Shown: positions 7,916-16,837 of the stretch, piece after piece | How positions within the stretch are numbered: position 1 is the stretch's first letter | Layout of the letters: every line of letters starts with the position of its first letter | Virus record (IMG/VR): IMGVR_UViG_3300017917_003067 | Location: 1-52,288 of that record | From: a virus | Direction: 5' to 3' (one strand) | DNA: 52,288 nucleotides | Notes under the pieces: model-generated | What the model was told of the DNA's origin: nothing | Database searches by the model: none | What the model saw: the letters and a program-made list of their open reading frames with translations, nothing else | Made by a program: the position numbers and the translations under genes

Positions 7916-10039
7916 ATGCCATTTCAAGTTAGTCCAGGCGTAAACGTATCTGAAATTGACCTGACTACGGTAGTTCCAGCTGTCTCCACCACAGAAGGTG
8001 CGCTAGCTGGTATTTTCCGTTGGGGTCCAGTCAATACAAGAGTGTTAGTAGATTCAGAATCTACTCTTGTTTCCAGATTCGGCAAACCTACCAATCTAAA
8101 CGCAGAGACATTTTTCACTGCAGCAAATTTCCTGTCTTATGGAAATAAGCTTTATACAGTAAGAACTGCTAATACTACAGATCCTACCGGAGCAGCAGGC
8201 GTTCTGACCGCCTACGCAAACGTTGGAGCAGTTACGACAAACACAAATCTTATCGTTAAGAATGACGCCGATATCGACAATCAATTGGTTATCGACAATC
8301 TAGCTGCAGAAACTAACGTAAGATACGTTGCAAGATATCCAGGCGCTCTGGGTAACTCGCTGAAAATTTCGGTTTGTGACACATCTGAAGCATATTTTGC
8401 TAACATCCAGCTCACAAACGCTGATGCAAATCTCAGCTCAAACGGTCAAATCACAAATATTAGCGCAACATCAGGAGCTAATCAGTTCTCAATTACTATT
8501 GGACAAAGCGGTACTGGTGTAATTGGTGAAGCAGTTGATCGCCTTACAGCCGTTAAAGCAAAACTTTCTGTTGGTGACCTAATCGAATTAGGAAATTCTA
8601 CTATTGGTACACAGCTAGTTAAAGTGTCCGCCATTGGTAACGTTACCAATACTTCAACAGTTGCTACTCTGCTAGTAAATACAGAGTCAAAGTACACCCT
8701 TCTCAACTTCAGCGGTTCTGGCTCTTCAAACGTAAGCGCAACCGCCGCTGGATATCTGAAGAGATATTGGGAATACGCAAACGCAGTTGATCGCGCACCA
8801 GGACCATCAGAGTATCAAGCCAATTACGGCGGTACAGCAGGAGCAATCGATGAAGTTCACGTTGTTATTGCTGATGAGAACGGTCAATTTACAGGGGTAC
8901 CAGGGACAATTCTTGAAGTTTACGAAGGATTGTCGAGAGCTACAGATGCAAAATCTGCTGATGGAGCTTCAATCTATATTAAAGATGTTATTAATGCACA
9001 GTCGCGCTATGTATACTATAACACAAATAGAATTGCTGGATACACCAACACTGCAATTAACATTACAAACACTCTGTCTAACACCGCACCAATGACAATG
9101 TCGTTCACAGGTGGTTCGGATGGAGCATCGGAGTCTACTTCTACATTTAATATTGTAGCAGCCGGATACGATATGTTTAAGTCAGCCGAAGATGTTGATA
9201 TTTCCTTAATTCTTCAAGGCAAGGCCATCGGTACAAACGATGGAGCTCAGATCGGATCCTACATTATTAATAACATTGTAGAGTCGAGAAAAGATTGCGT
9301 AGCATTCCTTTCGCCAAGCAGAGCATCGGTTGTTGCTAAATCTGATGGATCAGAAGTAGATAATACAATTACCTTCAGAAACAACCTTCCAAGTACTTCT
9401 TACGCCGTGCTTGACTCTGGTTACAAGTATCAGTACGACAAGTACAATGATGTTTACAGATATGTTCCTTTAAACGGCGACGTTGCCGGCCTGTGTGTAA
9501 GAACCGATGATACAAGAGATCCATGGTTCTCTCCAGCAGGGTTTAACAGAGGAAATATTAAGAACGTTGTCAAGCTTGCTTACAATCCTAACAGAGCACA
9601 AAGAGATCAACTCTATAAAAACGGAATTAACCCAGTTGTTACATTCCCCGGAGAAGGAACTGTTCTGTTTGGTGATAAGACTCTTCTGTCCAAGCCAAGC
9701 GCATTCGACAGAATTAACGTTCGCAGACTATTCAACATCCTTGAGAAAGCAATTTCTACTGCAGCCAAGTTCACACTGTTCGAGTTTAACGATGAGTTTA
9801 CTCGCTCACAGTTTAAGAACCTAGTAGAGCCTTTCCTTCGTGATGTGCAAGGTCGTCGCGGTATCTACGACTTCAAAGTAGTGTGTGATGAAACTAACAA
9901 CACAACAGAAGTTATTGATAGAAATGAGTTTGTTGGAGATATTTACATCAAACCAGCTAAGTCAATTAACTATATCCAGCTGAATTTTGTGGCCGTTAGA
10001 TCAGGTGTTGAGTTCTCAGAAATAGTCGGACAGGCTTAA
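7916..10039 (+). CDS. 18: Tail sheath protein gp18
   Basis: A protein of 707 residues. The N-terminus QVSPGVNVSEIDLT is the typical phage sheath opening strand, and the conserved C-terminal domain includes ISTAAKFTLFEFND, then F.RDVQGRRGIYDFKVVCD and IYIKPAKSINYIQLNFV. It forms the contractile outer sheath. The middle of the protein is variable and Thr/Ser/Asn-rich, as expected of surface-exposed insertions. It has its own late promoter, and gene 19 follows in the same direction. Confidence 0.96.
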   Translation: MPFQVSPGVNVSEIDLTTVVPAVSTTEGALAGIFRWGPVNTRVLVDSESTLVSRFGKPTNLNAETFFTAANFLSYGNKLYTVRTANTTDPTGAAGVLTAYANVGAVTTNTNLIVKNDADIDNQLVIDNLAAETNVRYVARYPGALGNSLKISVCDTSEAYFANIQLTNADANLSSNGQITNISATSGANQFSITIGQSGTGVIGEAVDRLTAVKAKLSVGDLIELGNSTIGTQLVKVSAIGNVTNTSTVATLLVNTESKYTLLNFSGSGSSNVSATAAGYLKRYWEYANAVDRAPGPSEYQANYGGTAGAIDEVHVVIADENGQFTGVPGTILEVYEGLSRATDAKSADGASIYIKDVINAQSRYVYYNTNRIAGYTNTAINITNTLSNTAPMTMSFTGGSDGASESTSTFNIVAAGYDMFKSAEDVDISLILQGKAIGTNDGAQIGSYIINNIVESRKDCVAFLSPSRASVVAKSDGSEVDNTITFRNNLPSTSYAVLDSGYKYQYDKYNDVYRYVPLNGDVAGLCVRTDDTRDPWFSPAGFNRGNIKNVVKLAYNPNRAQRDQLYKNGINPVVTFPGEGTVLFGDKTLLSKPSAFDRINVRRLFNILEKAISTAAKFTLFEFNDEFTRSQFKNLVEPFLRDVQGRRGIYDFKVVCDETNNTTEVIDRNEFVGDIYIKPAKSINYIQLNFVAVRSGVEFSEIVGQA

Positions 10040-10045
10040 TAAATA
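10038..10045 (+). promoter_or_regulatory. Probable late promoter (7 of 8 match) upstream of gene 19
   Basis: AATAAATA overlaps the gp18 stop and lies 22 bases before the gp19 ATG. It differs from the TATAAATA late box at the first position only. The position, just ahead of a highly expressed tube gene, makes it plausible. Confidence 0.45.
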
Positions 10046-10067
10046 AAAGAGACAAGGAGAACTAAAC

Positions 10068-10619
10068 ATGGCATTTAATGTAAATGAAATTAGAAGTCAG
10101 CTAACATTTGGAGGCGCACGCAACTCCCTGTTCCAGGTTCAGTTTAACAACCCTGGTAACAGCGTGGGTGACATTAAAGTACCTTTCATGGTACGTGCGT
10201 CCCAAATTCCTGCTTCTACATTAGGAACTATTCAGGTTCCTTACTACGGTAGAAAAATTAAGTTAGCAGGAGACAGAGTGTTTGCAGACTGGACAGTAAC
10301 TGTTATTAACGATGAAGACTTTCTGATTCGTAACGCAATGGAAGAGTGGTCAAATAAGATTCAGACCCATAGAACAAATTTACGTTCTTTTGGAGCTGCC
10401 TCCCCTCTGCTCTACAAAGCTAACGCACAAGTTACACAGTTTTCAAAAACAGGCATTCCTATCAGAACATACACATTTGATGGAATTTACCCTGCTGAAA
10501 TATCTCCAATTGATGTAGATTGGAATGCAACTGATACAATTCAGGAGTTTACGGTTACATTTGCATACGATTGGTGGGAAGTTACTGGAGGTATTACCGG
10601 CAACGGTGGCGGTGCTTAA
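10068..10619 (+). CDS. 19: Tail tube protein gp19
   Basis: A protein of 183 residues in the tube position after the sheath, with a gp19-type N-terminus (RNSLFQVQFNNPG), FMVRASQIPASTLG and a C-terminal EFTVTFAYDWWE. It polymerises into the hexameric-ring inner tube through which DNA passes. A good AAGGAG site precedes the ATG, and an inverted repeat follows the stop. A second protein of similar fold lies at 16278-16805. Confidence 0.93.
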   Translation: MAFNVNEIRSQLTFGGARNSLFQVQFNNPGNSVGDIKVPFMVRASQIPASTLGTIQVPYYGRKIKLAGDRVFADWTVTVINDEDFLIRNAMEEWSNKIQTHRTNLRSFGAASPLLYKANAQVTQFSKTGIPIRTYTFDGIYPAEISPIDVDWNATDTIQEFTVTFAYDWWEVTGGITGNGGGA

Positions 10620-10626
10620 TTATTAA

Positions 10627-10652
10627 GAGCGGGCTAGTCCCGCTCCTTATTT
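10627..10652 (+). terminator. Hairpin after gene 19, possible weak terminator
   Basis: GAGCGGG at 10627-10633 pairs with CCCGCTC at 10639-10645 around a 5-base loop. The following bases are T-rich but not a clean T run, so it may only partly terminate and set the lower level of portal expression relative to tube, or protect the upstream mRNA. Confidence 0.55.
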
Positions 10653-10661
10653 GAGGATATT

Positions 10662-12239
10662 ATGGCAGAACTTTTCGGCTTTGAAATACGCCGCAAGCCA
10701 GCTGAAGAACAACAGCTACAACAAAGAGAAAAATCTTTTGCTCCCGAGTCTAACGACGACGGAGCTGTTGTTGTTGCTGCAGGTGGAGCTTACGGAACTT
10801 ATGTAGATATGGAAGGTTCGGCTAAAAATGAAGCCGAGCTGGTAAACAAATATCGTTCAATGGCCCAGCAGCCAGAAGTAGATAAAGCAATTGACGACAT
10901 TGTTAATGAAGCTATTGTCATTGAACCTAACAATGACATTGTCAAAATTAATCTCGATCGCCTTCAACAGCCCGATAGAATCAAAAAACTTATTGTTCAA
11001 GAGTTTAACTCAGTATTAAAACTTTTAAATTTTAACAATCAAGCATACGATCTTTTTAGAAGATGGTATGTTGATGGTAGAATGTACTACCATATTATCA
11101 TAGACGAGATGGATGTAAGAGCAGGTATCAAAGAGTTAAGATACATTGATCCTCGCAAAATAAGAAAAGTAAGAGAACTAAAAAGAAAAAAAGATCAAGC
11201 TACTCAAGCTACCCTGGTCAACACATCCCGTGAGTACTACATTTACAATGATAAAGGATTAAATGTTCAAATTCCTAACGCCGTTAACACTCAATACACT
11301 TACGGCACTTCTGGGATAAAAATTGCTAAGGATAGTATCCTTCATGTAACATCAGGTATTATGGATGTTAACAACACATTAGTTCTTTCTTACCTCCATA
11401 AAGCAATCAAGCCTCTCAATCAGTTAAGAACTCTAGAAGACGCTACTATTATTTACAAGGTGTCCAGAGCACCTGAAAGAAGAATTTTCTACATTGACGT
11501 AGGCAATCTTCCTAAAATGAAAGCCGAGCAATATCTTAAAGATATGATGACTCGTCACAAAAATAAATTAGTTTACGATCAGTCTACTGGAGAGATTAGA
11601 GACGATCGTAAATTTATGACCATGCTTGAAGATTATTGGCTGCCAAGAAGAGAAGGTAATAGAGGAACCGAAATATCAACTCTTCCACCAGGACAACTCT
11701 CTGGTGAAATGAACGAGGTTGAATACTTTAAAAAGTCACTTTATGAATCTCTTGGTGTCCCAGTTTCAAGAATGAGTGCCGAAACCGCTTTTAATATGGG
11801 AAGATCAACAGAAATATCTCGTGATGAGGTTAAGTTTGCTAAATTAATTACGCGTTTAAGAAATAAATTTTCAGCTTTGTTTCTTAAAGCCTTAGAAAAA
11901 CAGCTCATTCTAAAAGGTATCATTACAAAGGATGACTGGAAAGATTTTAATCAAGAAATAGTATTTGATTACACTATTGATAATTTCTTCTCAGAATTAA
12001 AAGAAATAGAAATTGTTAGAGAAAGAATGAACGTTCTAAAAGACGTTGATTTGTTTGCTGGAAAATATTACTCACATGAGTGGATTAGAAAAAATATTTT
12101 AAGGCAAACAGAAGAAGAAATAGAACAACTGGATCAAGAAATTGAAGATGAAGGTGAGATTGAACAATATCGAAGACCAGTGGATGGAGAGCAGCAGGAG
12201 TTACCACCGGAAGAGCTTCCCCCACAAGGCCAACAATAA
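10662..12239 (+). CDS. 20: Portal protein gp20
   Basis: A protein of 525 residues matching T4-like gp20: YRSMAQQPEVDKAIDDIVNE, RRWYVDGRMYYH, LRYIDPRKIRK, the PLNQLRTLEDA segment, RAPERRIFYIDVGNLPK and YWLPRREG..GTEI.TLPGGQ-like motif (here LPPGQ). It forms the dodecameric portal through which DNA is packaged and on which the prohead nucleates. The C-terminus is Gln/Pro/Glu-rich and likely flexible. A short hairpin separates it from gene 19. Confidence 0.96.
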   Translation: MAELFGFEIRRKPAEEQQLQQREKSFAPESNDDGAVVVAAGGAYGTYVDMEGSAKNEAELVNKYRSMAQQPEVDKAIDDIVNEAIVIEPNNDIVKINLDRLQQPDRIKKLIVQEFNSVLKLLNFNNQAYDLFRRWYVDGRMYYHIIIDEMDVRAGIKELRYIDPRKIRKVRELKRKKDQATQATLVNTSREYYIYNDKGLNVQIPNAVNTQYTYGTSGIKIAKDSILHVTSGIMDVNNTLVLSYLHKAIKPLNQLRTLEDATIIYKVSRAPERRIFYIDVGNLPKMKAEQYLKDMMTRHKNKLVYDQSTGEIRDDRKFMTMLEDYWLPRREGNRGTEISTLPPGQLSGEMNEVEYFKKSLYESLGVPVSRMSAETAFNMGRSTEISRDEVKFAKLITRLRNKFSALFLKALEKQLILKGIITKDDWKDFNQEIVFDYTIDNFFSELKEIEIVRERMNVLKDVDLFAGKYYSHEWIRKNILRQTEEEIEQLDQEIEDEGEIEQYRRPVDGEQQELPPEELPPQGQQ

Positions 12240-12245
12240 TAAATA
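12238..12245 (+). promoter_or_regulatory. Probable late promoter (7 of 8 match) upstream of prohead core genes
   Basis: AATAAATA overlaps the gp20 stop, 21 bases before the ATG at 12267, which itself has an AGGAG site. One mismatch to the late box (first base). The position is similar to the variant box before gene 19. Confidence 0.42.
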
Positions 12246-12266
12246 TGTAATACAATAGGAGAAACC

Positions 12267-12512
12267 ATGTCCGAAGCAACATTTGATGTACAAGATTTAA
12301 TTTCTGCTGCTATACAAAAGCAGCCAGCAAACTTTAAAGATGCTTTTAATAGCGTTATTGCAGATAAAGTCTATAGCGCTATTGAAAGCAGAAAGCTTGA
12401 GCTTTCTAAAAACGTAGTCAATCAACAACCAGCTTCTGAAGAGCCCGCAAATGAAACTTCAGTAGAGGCTGAGACAGGGGAACAGAATGGCGAAGACGCT
12501 CAAACAAATTAA
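12267..12512 (+). CDS. 67: Prohead core protein gp67-like
   Basis: A protein of 81 residues in the T4 gene 67 position (between 20 and 21), nearly the same length as T4 gp67 (80 residues). It contains FKDAFNSVIADKVYSAIES in the middle and ends in a highly acidic Glu/Ala tail, typical of internal core proteins that are cleaved by the gp21 protease during head maturation. It overlaps the next gene by 26 bases. Sequence similarity is short, so the assignment depends heavily on order and composition. Confidence 0.7.
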   Translation: MSEATFDVQDLISAAIQKQPANFKDAFNSVIADKVYSAIESRKLELSKNVVNQQPASEEPANETSVEAETGEQNGEDAQTN

Positions 12513-12852
12513 AGAAGTTTATCGCCCCAAATCCGGCGATGAGCAAAAATTCATCGACAAGCATATTGTGGCTAAAACAGAAGATGCAAATGGTAATGGC
12601 GATGAGGTCTTCACTGGCGCCAAAATTAAAAAAATAGACCGCAAGAAAGAAAATCACGGCTACGACGTAGGTGAGGATGAAAAGGTCTATGAAGAGGTTG
12701 AAGAGGATATTACTTCAGTTCTCCTTGAAATGTACGCCGAGTGCGATGACGAAGAAAGAGCAGAGCTGGTAAGGATCGTTGAAGAAGGTAAACTAGAAGA
12801 GTTTCTAGTTGAGCTAGAAGAAGAGCTGCAAAAGGAAATAGAAAATGGCTGA
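12487..12852 (+). CDS. Putative prohead core protein (gp68 position)
   Basis: A protein of 121 residues, strongly charged: a basic, lysine-rich N-terminal half and a glutamate-rich C-terminal half (long runs of E, D and V). It sits where T4 gene 68 lies, between the gp67-like gene and the protease. An AGGGG site 6 bases before the ATG supports this start. An internal scaffold or core role is inferred from position and charge; I do not see clear homology to T4 gp68. Confidence 0.55.
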   Translation: MAKTLKQIKEVYRPKSGDEQKFIDKHIVAKTEDANGNGDEVFTGAKIKKIDRKKENHGYDVGEDEKVYEEVEEDITSVLLEMYAECDDEERAELVRIVEEGKLEEFLVELEEELQKEIENG

Positions 12853-13123
12853 CATTAAGCTTAAAGGTTCTGAACTATCTGTTAATACCACCCCTAATAC
12901 TATTTCTACTGCTTCTTTAGTTAGAATGATCAACACCGACACAGGTGCAAGATTTCTAATCACTCAAAGAGACTCAGGAAATAACGTCCTAGGTACAATC
13001 ACTTTAAATACCGCTGGCGCCGGAGGAGATGAGATTTTTATTATTAAAGATCCTTCCGACACTTTAGAATCCAATACAGCTACAGCTAATAAAGTGCTGG
13101 CCGTATCGGTAGGATACTTTTAA
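12845..13123 (+). CDS. Small beta-rich protein of unknown function in the capsid operon
   Basis: A protein of 92 residues with many Thr, Asn and Ser residues and alternating hydrophobic residues (for example GNNVLGTITLNTAG and EIFIIKDPSD), suggesting a small beta barrel. It has no counterpart in T4 at this position, but it lies inside the capsid assembly operon, overlapping the gene before it by 8 bases and followed 9 bases later by the protease gene. A head decoration or minor virion protein is possible. I do not recognise the family. Confidence 0.55.
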   Translation: MADIKLKGSELSVNTTPNTISTASLVRMINTDTGARFLITQRDSGNNVLGTITLNTAGAGGDEIFIIKDPSDTLESNTATANKVLAVSVGYF

Positions 13124-13132
13124 GGAATAAAG

Positions 13133-13792
13133 ATGAAACTTTTTACCGAATTAGTTGAAGAGGTAACCGTCCTAGTAGAGCAGAAAGAATCTGGAAAAAA
13201 AGATTATTATATCGAAGGCATCTTTATGCAGTCGAATAAGAAAAATAGAAACGGACGAGTTTATCCAAAAGAGGTAATGGCAAAAGAAGTTTCTCGTTAC
13301 AACAAAGAACTAGTTGAACAAAACAGAGCATTTGGAGAACTCGGCCATCCTTCCGGCCCTCAAATTAACCTGGAAAGAGTTTCTCACCTTACAAAAGAGC
13401 TGAGAATGGAAGGTGACGATGTTTACGGGAAAGCAAAAATTCTTGACACTCCTTATGGCAATATTGTAAAGAATTTGCTAGACGAAAAAGCAAAAATTGG
13501 TGTTTCGTCTAGAGGTATGGGTTCTTTGAAAATGAATAAGGAAGGTGTTAACGAAGTACAGGATGACTTCTACCTCTCTACTGCTGCAGATATCGTTGCT
13601 GATCCTTCAGCCCCTGATGCGTTTGTTAGAGGAATAATGGAAGGGGTAGAATGGGTGTGGGATAACGGTGTCATTAAACCACAAAAAATTGAAGAAATGA
13701 AACAAGAGGTTCAAAAAGCTCCTAGAAGAAACCTTGAGGAAGTGAAAATAAAGGTTTTTGAAAGCTTTATGTCCCATCTATCGAGAAAATAG
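13133..13792 (+). CDS. 21: Prohead maturation protease gp21
   Basis: A protein of 219 residues of the T4 gp21 (herpes-protease-like fold, serine) family. Residues around FGELGHPSGPQINLERVSH carry the catalytic histidine region and IGVSSRGMGSL the serine region, followed by DIVADPSAPDAFV. It cleaves scaffold, core and capsid proteins inside the prohead at small-hydrophobic-X-Glu sites. AAGGAATAAAG precedes the ATG. Its late-promoter-driven neighbours gp22 and gp23 are its main substrates. Confidence 0.93.
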   Translation: MKLFTELVEEVTVLVEQKESGKKDYYIEGIFMQSNKKNRNGRVYPKEVMAKEVSRYNKELVEQNRAFGELGHPSGPQINLERVSHLTKELRMEGDDVYGKAKILDTPYGNIVKNLLDEKAKIGVSSRGMGSLKMNKEGVNEVQDDFYLSTAADIVADPSAPDAFVRGIMEGVEWVWDNGVIKPQKIEEMKQEVQKAPRRNLEEVKIKVFESFMSHLSRK

Positions 13793-13795
13793 AAA

Positions 13796-13803
13796 TATAA
13801 ATA
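13796..13803 (+). promoter_or_regulatory. T4-type late promoter upstream of gene 22
   Basis: An exact TATAAATA box directly after the gp21 stop, 30 bases before the gp22 ATG with its AAGGAG site. It would raise scaffold expression above that of the protease. Confidence 0.72.
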
Positions 13804-13833
13804 ATTAGACAAGTTATTCAAGGAGTTTTAAAA

Positions 13834-14802
13834 ATGCTGAAAAACGAACAAGACTTACAAGAGAAAGTTGTTACAGGTGGAGGCCAGACCGGTACATCTC
13901 AAGCCGCTGAGCCAACCGGCGTAAGAGCTACTCTACCCAATTCTAAAACCCAAGGTGACGCAATGCAAAAAATTGAAGACCCAAGCAACACAGGCGTTGA
14001 AGAGGCTAGCTCGGAGAACAACACCAAAGCAACAGGTGATAACTCCGCTAAAAACAAAGCATCGGTTTCTATGAAAGAAGACATTGATGCAATGTTTGCA
14101 GGAGAGGAAATCTCCGAAGACTTCAGACTCAAGGCCACTACAATTTTCGAAGCAGCTGTTGCCGCTAAAGTTTCTGAGACACAAAAGCAACTAGAAGAGC
14201 AGTATGAGCAGAAGCTAGCAACAGAAATGACCAGCTTCATGGAAGAAGTAGATGCTCGTATTGAAGAGTATATGGACTATGTTGTTCAAGAGTGGATGAC
14301 TGAAAACGAAGTTGCAATCGATAATTCTCTTCGCCTGGAAATTGCAGAAGAGTTTATCGACGGTCTGAAAACCCTCTTTGCAGAAAAATACATCGACATT
14401 CCAGAAGACAAAATGGATGTCCTCGGTGAGCTCGCCGGTAAAGTTGAAGAGCTAGAAACAAAGCTTAACGAAGCTGTTGAAAATAACATCCAAATGAAAA
14501 AGGTAGTTGACGAGTACGCAAAAGAAGCTATCTTTGCTGAAGTATCTGAAGGTCTTGCTGAAACACAGGTAGAGAAGTTCGCTGCTCTGGCCGAAGGCGT
14601 AGATTATACAGATGAGCAGTCTTACAAGCGTAAATTAGAAATCGTTAAAGAGAACTATTTCGCTAATAAGAAAGTTGGTGCTGATTTAGTTGAGCAAGAA
14701 ATTGCCTCAGCAGAAGAGCCAGCCGAAAGCACAACACCAAAGATCACTGATCCTGTTGTTGCAAGATACATGGATGCAATTGCACGCACCGTTAAGAAAT
14801 AA
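13834..14802 (+). CDS. 22: Prohead scaffold core protein gp22
   Basis: A protein of 322 residues, almost wholly helical and highly acidic, with Glu/Lys/Ala-rich coiled coil from about residue 100 onward, and MKEDIDAMFAGEEISEDFR, a typical gp22 segment with cleavage-like sites. It is the major scaffold of the prohead, degraded by gp21 before packaging. It lies directly before the major capsid gene as in T4, with its own late promoter. The N-terminal 80 residues are low in complexity and probably disordered. Confidence 0.9.
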   Translation: MLKNEQDLQEKVVTGGGQTGTSQAAEPTGVRATLPNSKTQGDAMQKIEDPSNTGVEEASSENNTKATGDNSAKNKASVSMKEDIDAMFAGEEISEDFRLKATTIFEAAVAAKVSETQKQLEEQYEQKLATEMTSFMEEVDARIEEYMDYVVQEWMTENEVAIDNSLRLEIAEEFIDGLKTLFAEKYIDIPEDKMDVLGELAGKVEELETKLNEAVENNIQMKKVVDEYAKEAIFAEVSEGLAETQVEKFAALAEGVDYTDEQSYKRKLEIVKENYFANKKVGADLVEQEIASAEEPAESTTPKITDPVVARYMDAIARTVKK

Positions 14803-14806
14803 TTTT

Positions 14807-14814
14807 TATAAATA
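14807..14814 (+). promoter_or_regulatory. T4-type late promoter upstream of gene 23
   Basis: An exact TATAAATA box just after the gp22 stop, 39 bases before the major capsid ATG, which has a GGGAG ribosome binding site. It should be one of the strongest late promoters of the phage. Confidence 0.75.
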
Positions 14815-14853
14815 ATAAAAGCCCAATATTTAATAACCAAGGGAGACTCACAA

Positions 14854-16188
14854 ATGTACTTAAATGAAGAAATTCAAAAAAAATGGGGCCCAGTTCTTGA
14901 GCATCCTGATCTAGCTAAGATTACGGATCCTCATAAGCGCATGGTCACCGCTACAGTATTGGAGAATACTGAGCGTGCTCTGCGCGAGGCCTCTGGTATC
15001 GCTTCCGGCAGCCAGCGTCTGTTTGAAGCAAACCAGCCAGTTAACGCAATGCAAGGTTCTTCTTCTACCGCTGCTGACGGCGCTGTCGACATTTTCGACC
15101 CAGTGCTGATCTCGCTGGTACGTCGCGCAATGCCAAATCTGATTGCTTATGACCTGCTTGGCGTTCAGCCAATGACTGGTCCTACAGGCCTGATTTTTGC
15201 AATGCGTGCTCGCTACGCAAATCAAGCTGGTACAGAGACATTCTACAACGAAGTTAACACAGGAATCTCTGCTGTTCAGTCCGGTGCTAACACACTGGGT
15301 AATCAGCACAAAGGTACAGTTCCTTCCAATGGTTGGGACAACACATACAACTTTGCTGCTGGTATGACCACAACAAAGGCTGAGTACCTCGGCTCCAACT
15401 CTTCTCTGGTGTTCCCAGAAATGGCCTTCTCGATCGAGAAAGTGTCCGTTACAGCTAAGTCCCGTGCTCTGAAAGCTGAGTACACAATGGAACTGGCACA
15501 AGACCTGAAAGCAGTTCATGGTCTGGACGCCGAGCAAGAGCTCTCGAACATTCTGTCGTCGGAAATCCTCGCTGAAATCAACCGCGAAGTTATCCGTACA
15601 CTGAACATCATCGCCAAGCAGGGTTGCGCAACTGACACAACAGCTGCTGGTATTTTTGACCTGGATACAGACTCCAACGGCCGTTGGTCGGTTGAGAAGT
15701 TCAAGGGTCTGATGTTCCAACTCGAGCGTGAAGCTAATCAGATTGCAAAAGAAACTCGTAGAGGTAAAGGTAACATCGTTCTTTGCTCGTCGGACGTTGC
15801 GTCTGCCCTGCAAATGGCCGGTGTTCTGGACTATGCTCCAGCCCTGAACTCTAACAACCTCCAGATCGACGACACAGGTGCTACATTCGCAGGTGTTCTG
15901 AATGGCCGTCTCCGTGTTTACATCGATCCATACACCACAGGCAACTATGTAACAATCGGCTACAAGGGTTCGTCCGCATTTGACGCCGGTTTCTTCTATT
16001 GCCCATATGTTCCTCTCCAGATGGTTCGTGCTGTCGATCAAGACACATTCCAGCCAAAAATTGGTTTCAAAACCCGTTATGGAATGGTTGCTAACCCATT
16101 TGCAGAAGGTGACACAGCTGGTGCAGGTCGTATTCTCCAGGACTCCAACGTCTACTATCGTAGATTCCTGGTTAACAACCTGATGTAA
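14854..16188 (+). CDS. 23: Major capsid protein gp23
   Basis: A protein of 444 residues of the T4 gp23 HK97-fold family. Recognisable parts are SLVRRAMPNLIAYDLLGVQPMTGPTGLIFAM, GMTTTKAEYLG, KAEYTMELAQDLKAVHGLDAE, NREVI, and near the C-terminus FDAGFFYCPYVPL and RYGMVANPFA. The N-terminal about 60 residues are probably removed by gp21. Codon use differs from most of the window, with more CTG, GTT and CGT codons and higher GC, which fits very high expression. A strong terminator follows. Confidence 0.97.
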   Translation: MYLNEEIQKKWGPVLEHPDLAKITDPHKRMVTATVLENTERALREASGIASGSQRLFEANQPVNAMQGSSSTAADGAVDIFDPVLISLVRRAMPNLIAYDLLGVQPMTGPTGLIFAMRARYANQAGTETFYNEVNTGISAVQSGANTLGNQHKGTVPSNGWDNTYNFAAGMTTTKAEYLGSNSSLVFPEMAFSIEKVSVTAKSRALKAEYTMELAQDLKAVHGLDAEQELSNILSSEILAEINREVIRTLNIIAKQGCATDTTAAGIFDLDTDSNGRWSVEKFKGLMFQLEREANQIAKETRRGKGNIVLCSSDVASALQMAGVLDYAPALNSNNLQIDDTGATFAGVLNGRLRVYIDPYTTGNYVTIGYKGSSAFDAGFFYCPYVPLQMVRAVDQDTFQPKIGFKTRYGMVANPFAEGDTAGAGRILQDSNVYYRRFLVNNLM

Positions 16189-16230
16189 GATTGCGTAAAT
16201 AATAATAAAATAATAATAAACGCAAACCTG

Positions 16231-16261
16231 AAGCCCCTGGAGAAATCTAGGGGCTTTTTTT
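16231..16261 (+). terminator. Strong intrinsic terminator after the major capsid gene
   Basis: AAGCCCCT at 16231-16238 and AGGGGCTT at 16249-16256 form an 8-bp stem with a 10-base loop, followed by a run of T to 16261. This is a classic rho-independent terminator that closes the capsid operon. Confidence 0.9.
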
Positions 16262-16277
16262 ATGGATAAATATTGAC

Positions 16278-16805
16278 ATGGCTACTAATACTATTCCTGC
16301 TAATAAAAATTTTCTTTCTCCTTTAGGGTTTAAGTTTGATATTAAGAAGACCCCAGGAGTAAATTACTTTGTTCAATCAGTAAACATTCCAAGCATTACG
16401 CTAGGTGAGACTTCTGTTCCTACTCCTTTTGTAAGATTACCTTTCGCTGGCGATCATATTCAATACGGGGCACTAGTAGTTCAATTTAGAGTAGATGAAG
16501 AGATGCGAAATTATAGAGAAATCTATACATGGTTAAAGGAGACAGGGTTTCCTAACAGCTTTAACGAATACAAATCTATTGATCAAAAAGAACAAAATAA
16601 AATGTCAGGAGAAGGAATTTATTCTGACGCAACTCTTTTAATTCTTAACAGTGCAAGAAATCCTATCGTTGAGGTTGTGTTTCGTAAATTATATCCTGTT
16701 ACTTTAACCGACCTGCAGTTTGACACCCGTAACGTAGACGTAGATTACATCGATACTACATGCTCATTTAACTTTCAGACATTTGATATCAACTGGTTAG
16801 TATAG
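16278..16805 (+). CDS. Tail tube/terminator-like structural protein (gp3/gp19-like)
   Basis: A protein of 175 residues with the tail-tube type layout: an N-terminal SPLGFKFDIKKTPGVNYFVQ strand pair, VNIPSITLGE, a loop with PFAGDHIQYG, and a C-terminal CSFNFQTFDINW strand. In related marine T4-like phages the gene at this position (between 23 and uvsY) is usually named gp3, the tail terminator that caps the tube, but the fold also resembles gp19. I cannot separate the two from sequence alone. The gene follows the gp23 terminator with almost no leader, so its promoter is unclear. Confidence 0.68.
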   Translation: MATNTIPANKNFLSPLGFKFDIKKTPGVNYFVQSVNIPSITLGETSVPTPFVRLPFAGDHIQYGALVVQFRVDEEMRNYREIYTWLKETGFPNSFNEYKSIDQKEQNKMSGEGIYSDATLLILNSARNPIVEVVFRKLYPVTLTDLQFDTRNVDVDYIDTTCSFNFQTFDINWLV

Positions 16806-16811
16806 TATAAT
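16783..16811 (+). promoter_or_regulatory. Sigma70-like promoter upstream of uvsY
   Basis: TTGATA at 16783-16788 and TATAAT at 16806-16811 with a 17-base spacer. The -10 is perfect and the -35 has five of six matches. It overlaps the end of the upstream gene and lies 26 bases before the uvsY ATG, so the recombination and sigma genes can be expressed before late transcription. Confidence 0.7.
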
Positions 16812-16837
16812 ATTAGTATTACTTTATGTGAGGCTGT

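Noticed and set aside
14911-16041. Long minus-strand open frame of 376 codons opposite the major capsid gene
   Set aside because: It is a mirror effect of the high-GC, biased codon use of gp23; the peptide is Cys-rich and random-looking with no ribosome site or family signature.
16265-16272. GATAAATA, a near match to the late box
   Set aside because: Only five bases separate it from the next ATG, so a transcript starting from it could not carry a leader for that gene.
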